Source of the DNA: an uncultured Collinsella sp.
GTDB taxonomy: Bacteria > Actinomycetota > Coriobacteriia > Coriobacteriales > Coriobacteriaceae
Length of the DNA: 5,118 nt
Direction of reading: 5' to 3'
NCBI GenBank assembly: GCA_902470265.1
Contig: CABRFW010000128.1
Span: forward strand, 1 to 5,118
A program made the translations under genes and the position numbers. A model generated the notes under the pieces. The model did no database searches. It was not told the origin of the DNA and saw only the letters and a program-made list of their open reading frames with translations. This document shows, in pieces, positions 1 to 4,536 of the stretch (the stretch's first letter is position 1; the number at the start of each line of letters is the position of its first letter).

Positions 1-51
1 TTAGGTAAGTGTACCGCAGCGAGCGATGGCGCTCAGCCTCGATGAGCTTTT

Positions 52-81
52 ATGCCAGTTTGCTTGCGCGCTGCGTATAAT
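52..81 (+). promoter_or_regulatory. Likely sigma-70 promoter of the small membrane protein gene
   Basis: A perfect TATAAT -10 box lies at 76-81. An ATGCCA hexamer at 52-57 matches the TTGACA -35 consensus at four of six positions, with an 18-bp spacer. Transcription would begin near 88, giving a leader of about 50 nt before the ATG at 137. The -10 match is seen directly; promoter activity is inferred. Confidence 0.6.
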
Positions 82-104
82 ACATCTAGTACGTGTTGTC
101 ATAC

Positions 105-121
105 CGCTCGCTTTATGAGCG
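105..121 (+). other. Small leader hairpin just before the Shine-Dalgarno
   Basis: CGCTC (105-109) and GAGCG (117-121) form a 5-bp stem with a 7-nt loop. The hairpin ends 3 nt before the AAGGA ribosome binding site at 125-129. It lies in the predicted 5' leader and could protect the mRNA end or tune translation, but it is short and may be fortuitous. Confidence 0.3.
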
Positions 122-136
122 ACTAAGGACCCTAAT

Positions 137-760
137 ATGCCCGATTCCCGCACCCTCTGGACCGCCGTCGTTATCATCTGCATCGCCGTGTCGGTGTTCT
201 TTAGCGTCAAAAAACGCACCACGTTTAAACGCCTGCAGCAATTGATGGCCGCCAAGCAGTGGGATGAGTTCGATCGTTTGCTCGACGGCAAACTCACCAG
301 CATGCTGTACCCGCGCTACAACCGCGACTACCTGCGTCTGAACTCCTATCTGCTGCGCGAGGACCACGAGCACGCCAGCGAGATGTTCGACCTGCTGCTG
401 GGGCTCAATCTGCCCAAAATGCAGCGCGTCGACCTGGTGATCAAGGCCTTTAACTACTACGTTGGCCAGGAGGACCGCAAAAAGTCCAAGGAGCTGCTGC
501 ACGAAATCAAGGGTTTTGAGGGCGGCCAGGCCGAGGCAGTCGCACACGAATGCCAGCTGATGTACGACACGATGATCCTCAAGCGCCACAACGACATTCC
601 CGAGCTGGAGCGCATGCTCAAGGAGGCCGGTGACGACAAGGTCAAGAGCTGCCGCCTGGAATACCTGCTGGCTCTGCAGTACAAGAACAAGGGCGACGAA
701 GCCAAGTTCCAGGAGTTCCTGGAGAAGTCGGGCCGGCACTCGATGGCTGTCAACGCGTAA
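137..760 (+). CDS. Small membrane-anchored helical protein, function unknown
   Basis: A 207-residue protein that I cannot assign to a named family. Residues about 8-23 form one hydrophobic segment (WTAVVIICIAVSVFF), followed at once by a basic stretch (KKRTTFKR). This fits an N-terminal membrane anchor with the rest in the cytoplasm, by the positive-inside rule. The remaining ~175 residues look wholly alpha-helical, with repeated helix pairs rich in Leu, Tyr, Glu and Lys (for example 41-75, 97-125 and 154-195). This resembles a TPR-like solenoid, but no clean TPR consensus can be read. The start is supported by AAGGA at 125-129, 7 nt before the ATG, and by a TATAAT-type promoter upstream. The gene ends 31 bp before tRNA-Leu. 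Codon use is GC-rich like the core genes to the right, so it is probably a resident chromosomal gene. A scaffold or assembly role is possible from the architecture alone but is only a guess. Confidence 0.85.
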   Translation: MPDSRTLWTAVVIICIAVSVFFSVKKRTTFKRLQQLMAAKQWDEFDRLLDGKLTSMLYPRYNRDYLRLNSYLLREDHEHASEMFDLLLGLNLPKMQRVDLVIKAFNYYVGQEDRKKSKELLHEIKGFEGGQAEAVAHECQLMYDTMILKRHNDIPELERMLKEAGDDKVKSCRLEYLLALQYKNKGDEAKFQEFLEKSGRHSMAVNA

Positions 761-771
761 CGGACGGCTTG

Positions 772-780
772 TGCTAGACT
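772..780 (+). promoter_or_regulatory. Possible extended -10 promoter for tRNA-Leu
   Basis: TGC-TAGACT at 772-780 has the TGn extension and keeps the first two and last bases of the -10 consensus. It lies 11 nt upstream of the mature tRNA 5' end at 792. No clear -35 box is seen 16-18 bp upstream. AGACT-TCT-AGTCT (776-788) is a short inverted repeat overlapping the box. The tRNA could also be read from the upstream promoter. Confidence 0.4.
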
Positions 781-791
781 TCTAGTCTCAC

Positions 792-876
792 GGGGGCGTG
801 GCGGAATTGGCATACGCAGGAGACTTAAAATCTCTCGCCGCAAGGATTGTGGGTTCGAGTCCCACCGCCCCTACCA
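792..876 (+). tRNA. tRNA-Leu (anticodon UAA), CCA encoded
   Basis: An 85-nt class II tRNA. The acceptor stem pairs GGGGGCG (792-798) with CGCCCCT (866-872), its first pair a G-U wobble as I recall also for E. coli tRNA-Leu(UAA). It is followed by discriminator A873 and an encoded CCA (874-876). The anticodon stem is GGAGA (819-823) with TCTCT (831-835). The loop CTTAAAA (824-830) places TAA at 826-828, so it reads UUA and probably UUG leucine codons. A long variable arm (836-848) contains CC-GCAA-GG, as expected for leucine tRNA. The T stem GTGGG/CCCAC (849-853/861-865) closes a TTCGAGT loop. It is a lone tRNA gene followed closely by its own terminator. Confidence 0.97.
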
Positions 877-887
877 TATGGAGCTTT

Positions 888-926
888 CGAGCCCGTGTCC
901 CCAAGGGATGCGGGCTCGTTTCTTTT
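888..926 (+). terminator. Intrinsic terminator of tRNA-Leu
   Basis: CGAGCCCG (888-895) pairs perfectly with CGGGCTCG (911-918). The stem continues inward through two wobble pairs and TCCC/GGGA to a CAA loop at 902-904, giving about 14 pairs in all. A T-rich run TTTCTTTT (919-926) follows immediately. It starts 11 nt after the tRNA CCA, so it should end tRNA transcription and insulate the repeats and ATPase gene downstream. Confidence 0.9.
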
Positions 927-949
927 GGACGCCGTCAACTGCAGAGCAG

Positions 950-999
950 CTCATTTGGGACGGGGCTTTTTTGACTACTTTTTCCGCCCACCCAATGAG
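950..999. repeat. Imperfect inverted repeat with T-rich loop
   Basis: CTCATTTGGG (950-959) pairs with CCCAATGAG (991-999) except for one bulged T (956). A few extra G-C pairs inside are interrupted by mismatches, and the interior holds two T-runs (967-972, 979-983). A weak alternative hairpin AGCTC/GGGCT (948-952/963-967) followed by T6 could act as a second plus-strand terminator. The element lies between the tRNA terminator and the tandem repeats. It may be a remnant of a small palindromic element; no coding function is supported. Confidence 0.4.
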
Positions 1000-1007
1000 T
1001 TTCCTAC

Positions 1008-1091
1008 CACATTTTCCGATGGAAAAACGTGGTTGTCTCGCACATTTTCCGATGGAAAAACGTGGTTGTCTCGCACATTTTCCGATGGAAA
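1008..1091. repeat. 33-bp tandem repeat, 2.5 copies, each with a palindrome
   Basis: Two identical 33-bp units (1008-1040, 1041-1073) are followed by the first 18 bp of a third (1074-1091). Each unit begins CACATTTTCCGATGG and contains the palindrome TTTTCC-GAT-GGAAAA, centred at 1019, 1052 and 1085; the third copy has lost its final pair. In unit 1 the palindrome extends through flanking CCAC...GTGG (1007-1032). The exact 33-bp period is about three helical turns, so the three palindromes lie on nearly the same DNA face. The array ends 14 bp before a TATACT box and 43 bp before the ATPase start codon. It could be an operator array for that gene, or a mobile palindromic repeat that has amplified. 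Open frames cross it on both strands because 33 is divisible by three, but none has coding support. Confidence 0.85.
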
Positions 1092-1105
1092 CACCCAAAT
1101 GGCCT

Positions 1106-1111
1106 TATACT
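1106..1111 (+). promoter_or_regulatory. Candidate -10 box for the DUF4143 ATPase gene
   Basis: TATACT matches the -10 consensus at five of six positions. Transcription from near 1118 would give a leader of under 20 nt carrying the ribosome binding site. No recognisable -35 box lies 16-18 bp upstream. The third palindrome of the tandem repeat (centre 1085) covers that position instead, which would suit a promoter needing an activator, or one blocked by a repressor. Inferred. Confidence 0.4.
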
Positions 1112-1134
1112 AACCGAGAGGGCTGGGAGGCAAT

Positions 1135-2436
1135 ATGCAGCGACAGCTTATGAGTGAACTTATCGCTTGGAAATCAAGGGCGAATCGCAAACCTCTCTTG
1201 CTTAAGGGAGCCCGCCAGACAGGAAAGACTTGGCTTCTTAACGAATTCGCAAGCCAGCAGTATCGAAACGTCATTCGTTTTGACTTTATGCTCGAGCCGA
1301 GCACACGCTCGCTGTTCGATGGGAACCTCGACCCCAAGCGCATCATCTCCCAGATAGAACTCCTACGTGGCCAAACCGTAACGCCGGAAGACACGCTCAT
1401 CATCTTCGACGAGATCCAAGAAGCGCCACGCGGGATCACCTCGCTCAAGTACTTCAACGAGCTTGCGCCCGAATACCACATCGTAGCAGCCGGTTCCTAT
1501 ATGGGCCTCGCGCTCCGACGCGAAAACGAGTCATTTCCCGTCGGCAAAATCGACCAGCTCACCATGCGTCCCATGGGGTTTGCTGAGTTCGTTCGTGCCG
1601 TCGACGGCAACCCGCTCGCCGACGCCATCCTTGCCGCAGACATGAACCTTCTAGCAAACGTTACCGAAAAGCTCGAGCACTTGCTCAAGGAATACCTTGT
1701 TGTCGGCGGTATGCCCGAAGTTGTCTCCACTTTCGCCGAGACACGCGACTTCATCGAAGCCCGAAGGCTTCAACAGCAAATCATCGAGGCTTACGAATCC
1801 GATTTTGGCAAACATGCACCCGCCCGCATCGTCGAGCGCATGAGGTTGGTTTGGAAATCCCTTCCCGGCCAGCTTGCAAAGGAGAACAAGAAGTTTGTCT
1901 ATGGCGCCCTTCGTCCCGGAGCGCGCGCACGCGATTTCGAGGAAAGCCTCCAGTGGCTCACGGACTACGGAATCGTTCATAAGGTGCCACGTGCTTCCGC
2001 TCTAAAGGCGCCGCTCTCGAGCTACGAAGACCTCTCGGGCTTCAAACTGTTCTGCATCGACACCGGCATCCTCGGAGCGCTCTCCGGTCTCTCTCCGGCC
2101 ATCGTTCTCAACGGATCCGCTGTTTTTACCGAGTTCAAAGGTTCGCTGACCGAACAATACGTCGCGCAGGAGCTTTTGCTCCAGGACAAAACTCCCGCGT
2201 ATTGGTCCTCTACCTCCGGCAATGCCGAAACCGACTTTGCCATCGACCATGCGGGAACCGTGCTTCCGCTTGAGGTCAAGGCGGCAGAGAACCTTAAAGC
2301 GAAGAGTCTGAAAGTAGCCTGCGAAAAATTCAAACTCGAGCGTTGCGTGAGGAGCTCCCTGGCGGCATATAGAGACGAGGGCATGCTCATCAATATTCCG
2401 CTTTGGGAGATTGGGCAGATCGACAAGCTGGCATAG
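1135..2436 (+). CDS. ATP-binding protein, AAA_14 plus DUF4143 domains
   Basis: A 433-residue protein of the common but poorly understood AAA_14/DUF4143 family. Walker A is GARQTGKT (25-32), preceded by the characteristic NRKPLLLKGARQ segment. Walker B is LIIFDEIQ (88-95) and a sensor-1-like AAGS lies at 118-121. The C-terminal third (about 200-400) matches DUF4143. It includes a PD-(D/E)XK nuclease-like pattern: E340 in GSLTEQYV, D367 in AETDFAI, and E380-x-K382 in PLEVKAA. The length is normal for the family and all motifs appear intact, so it is probably functional. The start is set by GGGAGG (1125-1130), 4 nt before the ATG, and by the family-like N-terminus MQRQLMSELIAWK. It is a single gene with no partner in the same direction. 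Base composition is lower in GC than the core genes (first full line of coding sequence 47% GC by count, against 72% for a line within ppx). Such genes are usually strain-variable; substrate and phenotype are unknown. An Archaeal-type ATPase relative is the alternative label. Confidence 0.93.
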   Translation: MQRQLMSELIAWKSRANRKPLLLKGARQTGKTWLLNEFASQQYRNVIRFDFMLEPSTRSLFDGNLDPKRIISQIELLRGQTVTPEDTLIIFDEIQEAPRGITSLKYFNELAPEYHIVAAGSYMGLALRRENESFPVGKIDQLTMRPMGFAEFVRAVDGNPLADAILAADMNLLANVTEKLEHLLKEYLVVGGMPEVVSTFAETRDFIEARRLQQQIIEAYESDFGKHAPARIVERMRLVWKSLPGQLAKENKKFVYGALRPGARARDFEESLQWLTDYGIVHKVPRASALKAPLSSYEDLSGFKLFCIDTGILGALSGLSPAIVLNGSAVFTEFKGSLTEQYVAQELLLQDKTPAYWSSTSGNAETDFAIDHAGTVLPLEVKAAENLKAKSLKVACEKFKLERCVRSSLAAYRDEGMLINIPLWEIGQIDKLA

Positions 2437-2442
2437 GCGCTG

Positions 2443-2470
2443 TGGGGACGCCCCGCAAGGACTGTCCCCA
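2443..2470. repeat. Short palindrome after the ATPase stop codon
   Basis: TGGGGAC (2443-2449) and GTCCCCA (2464-2470) are perfect 7-bp inverted arms around a 14-nt loop, starting 6 bp after the ATPase stop. There is no T-run, so it is not a canonical terminator. It shares GGACTGT and a following GGTGCC with the larger palindrome next to it (2459-2476 against 2501-2515), suggesting the two are related repeat fragments. Confidence 0.5.
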
Positions 2471-2485
2471 GGTGCCGGCTGTTGA

Positions 2486-2550
2486 GTTGCGGTGGAATAG
2501 GGACTGTTTGGTGCCCGAAAGGGCGATTTTAGTCCGTATTTCACCGCAAC
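2486..2550. repeat. Large palindromic intergenic element, possible two-way terminator
   Basis: Two 20-bp arms (2486-2505, 2531-2550) pair at 19 of 20 positions on the plus-strand RNA, including one G-U; the only mismatch is G2500 against G2536. The 25-nt interior carries a second stem GCCC-GAAA-GGGC (2513-2524) with a GNRA tetraloop. An A-T pair and further pairs extend the base (2483-2485 with 2551-2553). It fills most of the gap between two convergent genes, where it could stop transcription from both sides, although flanking U-runs are weak (TTATTATTTA at 2551-2560). Its form suggests a dispersed REP- or MITE-like palindrome, which needs a genome comparison to prove. Confidence 0.75.
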
Positions 2551-2557
2551 TTATTAT

Positions 2558-3559
2558 TTAGAGGGCGCTGAGGCTGGGGGTCCAGCCGATGGTGGGGGTC
2601 GCGCCGTCGAGGGTCTCGTTGATGGTGGCGGCCATACCGGCGAGCAGGCTGTTCTCGCTTACGGTGAGCGTCTTGTAGCCGCCGGCACGCATGAGTTCGC
2701 GGATCACCACGGCGCCAGCCAAGATCACGCCCGCGCGTTTGGGCTGTACACCCGGTAGCGCGGCGATGCCGTCCACGTCCAACACAGACATGCGCTCGAT
2801 AGCGGCCGAGACCCGCTCCAGCGACAGCTCGCGTAGGTGCACAAATCTCGAATCGTACGGTTCCAGCTCGTGGACCAGAGCCACCAGCGTAGTCACCGTG
2901 CCGCCCACTGCGACCAGGCGCTCGGCACGCTCAAAATCGACAGGCAAGCTCTTAAAGTAGCCCGTAAACTGCTCGCCTGCCCACGTGGCAGCGGCAGTAA
3001 GCTCGCCGCGCGAGGGTGGCAGCGCCGAGAAAAACCGCTCCGTCACACGGCGGCAGCCAATGTCCAGCGAGCGCGTCCCTTCCAGCGCAAAGACCCCGCG
3101 CTCCGGCGCATAGACGCCAGTCGCGAGCTCCGTGGATCCGCCGCCCGAATCGGCAACAATGATGCGCTCGCCGGCAAAGTCGTGCGCCACGCCAAAAAAC
3201 GTCAGGCGTGCCTCGACCTCGCCCGGAATCACCTGTGGCTCAAGCCCCAGATCGCGCAGGCCGTCCAGCAGCAGCGCGGCATTGGACGCATCGCGCGCGG
3301 CGCTCGTGCACGTGGTGCAGATGCACGCGGCCCCAAAGGCACGGGCCTCATCCACAAACATGCGACACGCAGCGAGCACACGCTCGACAGCCGCCTCGCA
3401 AAAGCGACCCGTCGCGTCCACACCCTCGCCCAGGTCGGTAATCTCGGTATGCTTGGACGATCCCACGATCGCCCCGCCCTCGACCTGGGCCAACACCAGT
3501 CGCGACGACACCGTTCCCAGATCGATCGCCGCCACCTTATATCGTTTGCAATCTGCCAT
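2558..3559 (-). CDS. ppx: Ppx/GppA family phosphatase (exopolyphosphatase-like)
   Basis: A 333-residue member of the Ppx/GppA family (ASKHA fold), expected in the cytoplasm. Family members remove terminal phosphate from polyphosphate or convert pppGpp to ppGpp. Visible motifs in order: phosphate-1 AAIDLGTVSSRL (10-21); CTSAARDASN (84-93); IPGEVEARL (111-119), the region of the catalytic Glu; phosphate-2 DSGGGSTEL (137-145); LDIGCRRVTERF (165-176); VAVGGTVTTLVAL (216-228); and PGVQPKRAGVILAG (269-282). Length fits the short two-domain form of Actinobacteria, without the C-terminal extension of E. coli Ppx. Two motifs depart from the usual pattern: phosphate-1 has TV where SN or TN is usual, and the terminal VSENSLLAG (300-308) lacks the usual GLR. 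The start is supported by GGAGG at 3570-3574, 10 nt before the ATG. It lies 20 bp after the septum gene and is probably cotranscribed with it. Substrate choice (polyP or pppGpp) cannot be read here. Confidence 0.92.
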   Translation of the reverse strand: MADCKRYKVAAIDLGTVSSRLVLAQVEGGAIVGSSKHTEITDLGEGVDATGRFCEAAVERVLAACRMFVDEARAFGAACICTTCTSAARDASNAALLLDGLRDLGLEPQVIPGEVEARLTFFGVAHDFAGERIIVADSGGGSTELATGVYAPERGVFALEGTRSLDIGCRRVTERFFSALPPSRGELTAAATWAGEQFTGYFKSLPVDFERAERLVAVGGTVTTLVALVHELEPYDSRFVHLRELSLERVSAAIERMSVLDVDGIAALPGVQPKRAGVILAGAVVIRELMRAGGYKTLTVSENSLLAGMAATINETLDGATPTIGWTPSLSAL

Positions 3560-3579
3560 TGCGGGTTCCCCTCCGGGCG

Positions 3580-4341
3580 CTACTCGCCGTTGGACACGAC
3601 CGTCTGGCCCTCGACACCGTTAAACCCAAACAGCATGTCGAGCGCCTGGATATACCACGGGGCGTCCTTACCGACTTCTTCGATTTCCTTGGCAACTTCG
3701 CTGGCCTTCTTGGCGTTCGACGACTTCTTGCTCGAAGACGAATCCGAATCGTCGTCCAGGCCCTGCACTTCAATCCTCTTCTCGCCGGGCATCACCAGGC
3801 CCAAGTCCTCGGATGCCGCGTCCTTGATACCCTCCTCCGAGAGCAGCTTGTCGACGCTTTTTTGCAGCTCATCATTGTATTGCTGACGAATCTCGACCTG
3901 CTTGGCCAAGATATCGCTCGAGTGCTTTGCCACGTACAGATCGCGCACGGGGAAATACAGGCTCACGAGCACCAGAGCAACGACAATGCCGATGAATAGC
4001 CCTCGCTGAGGACCGTGGGTAAAGTCGTAAATCGCCTTGACCGCTGCGTTGTCGTTGGCGTAGTGCATAAAGTCCGAGCCGGAAAGACGACTTGAGGGAC
4101 GGCGCGGCTTGTCGGACGCCTGGGTCGAAGGGCGCGACGCATGCTTGGAACGCGATGGGCGCACCGGATTATCCGAGGAACAATTTGGCTGAGCATTGGG
4201 ATGCGAAGTCGCCGGCGAGCTATACCTGGAGCGATCAGCGCCAGCATAACCAGACCCGCCAAGCTGTGCGGTACGCGCACGACGAGACGACGGCTCACGC
4301 GAACCGGCGGAATAGTACCTGTTGTCGTAAATCTGATCCAT
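3580..4341 (-). CDS. FtsB/DivIC-like septum formation initiator protein
   Basis: A 253-residue single-pass membrane protein of the FtsB/DivIC family, which forms the divisome subcomplex with FtsL and FtsQ/DivIB that activates septal wall synthesis. Residues 1-110 are a long, disordered, cytoplasmic tail rich in Arg, Ser and Pro. The membrane segment is about 114-131 (GLFIGIVVALVLVSLYF). A coiled coil follows at about 132-170, then the family signature ASEDLGLVMPGE (176-187). The C-terminal part has an acidic/serine linker (DDDSDSSSSKK, 196-206) and ends with PWYIQALDMLFGF. It is longer than typical FtsB (about 100 residues) because of both tails, as is common in Actinobacteria. The frame is open upstream to 4482, but those starts fall beyond the eno terminator and this gene's promoter. 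ATG at 4341, with AAGG at 4347-4350, gives the sensible start MDQIYDNRYY. The position directly after eno supports the assignment. Confidence 0.88.
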   Translation of the reverse strand: MDQIYDNRYYSAGSREPSSRRARTAQLGGSGYAGADRSRYSSPATSHPNAQPNCSSDNPVRPSRSKHASRPSTQASDKPRRPSSRLSGSDFMHYANDNAAVKAIYDFTHGPQRGLFIGIVVALVLVSLYFPVRDLYVAKHSSDILAKQVEIRQQYNDELQKSVDKLLSEEGIKDAASEDLGLVMPGEKRIEVQGLDDDSDSSSSKKSSNAKKASEVAKEIEEVGKDAPWYIQALDMLFGFNGVEGQTVVSNGE

Positions 4342-4384
4342 GTGCGCCTTGTGCGGTTGAGGTTTGTTTGCGCTAAGTCCTTTA

Positions 4385-4393
4385 GTTATAGCA
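4385..4393 (-). promoter_or_regulatory. Extended -10 promoter for the septum gene and ppx
   Basis: On the minus strand the bases read TGC-TATAAC, an extended -10 element with five of six -10 matches (TATAAC at 4385-4390, TG at 4392-4393). It lies between the eno terminator and the start codon at 4341, giving a leader of about 35-40 nt. No good -35 is seen at the usual spacing, as is tolerated for extended -10 promoters. It implies that the divisome gene and ppx form a unit transcribed separately from eno. Confidence 0.5.
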
Positions 4394-4432
4394 CGAGCGC
4401 CCGCACCGCCTTCGTCAGCCTTTGCTCGACAT

Positions 4433-4464
4433 AAAAAAGGCGCTGAGCCGTATGGCCCAGCGCC
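4433..4464 (-). terminator. Intrinsic terminator of eno
   Basis: On the minus strand GGCGCTGGGCC (4464-4454) pairs with GGCTCAGCGCC (4449-4439) over 11 bp around a 4-nt ATAC loop, followed by six T (4438-4433). The one non-Watson-Crick position is a G-U pair in the minus-strand RNA but an A-C mismatch on the plus strand. The structure is therefore built for minus-strand transcription, that is, for eno about 70 nt upstream. Confidence 0.93.
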
Positions 4465-4493
4465 CATAGTTCTTTGCGGCATCCAGCCAAGGC

Positions 4494-4518
4494 GGGGAGG
4501 AACCGAGTCAGCCTCCCC
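4494..4518 (-). other. Hairpin in the eno 3' untranslated region
   Basis: GGGGAGG and CCTCCCC (4494-4500 and 4512-4518) form a 7-bp GC-rich stem with an 11-nt loop, between the eno stop codon and its terminator. No U-run follows, so it is not itself a terminator. It may stabilise the 3' end of the mRNA or may be incidental. Confidence 0.35.
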
Positions 4519-4536
4519 CTCGCCAAATTCGCCCGT

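Noticed and set aside
1..45. Tail of an upstream plus-strand gene (frame 1, stop at 43-45)
   Set aside because: Only 14 codons are visible, with no recognisable motif and nothing to separate it from a chance open frame.
854..876. tRNA 3' end as an attachment site for an integrated element
   Set aside because: No second copy of the tRNA 3' segment is seen elsewhere in the window and no integrase gene is present.
1008..1091. CRISPR-like direct repeats
   Set aside because: The 33-bp units abut with no variable spacers, number only 2.5, and no cas genes are present in the window.
847..1153. Overlapping open frames across the tandem repeat, encoding repeated peptides on both strands
   Set aside because: The frames stay open only because the repeat length is a multiple of three. 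They overlap the tRNA, its terminator or the ATPase start and have no convincing ribosome binding sites.
2002..2544. Long antisense open frame inside the ATPase gene
   Set aside because: It is a shadow frame of the ATPase codons, has no family motifs, and its start would lie within the palindromic element.
2837..3886. Long plus-strand open frame opposite ppx and the septum gene
   Set aside because: It is antisense to two well-supported genes. Its composition (rich in Arg, Ala, His and Gln) is typical of a GC-rich complementary frame, and it shows no recognisable domain.
4342..4482. Upstream extension of the septum gene to a Met codon at 4482
   Set aside because: It would place the start before the eno terminator and upstream of the extended -10 promoter. 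The added residues do not resemble the family, and ATG 4341 has a nearby AAGG.
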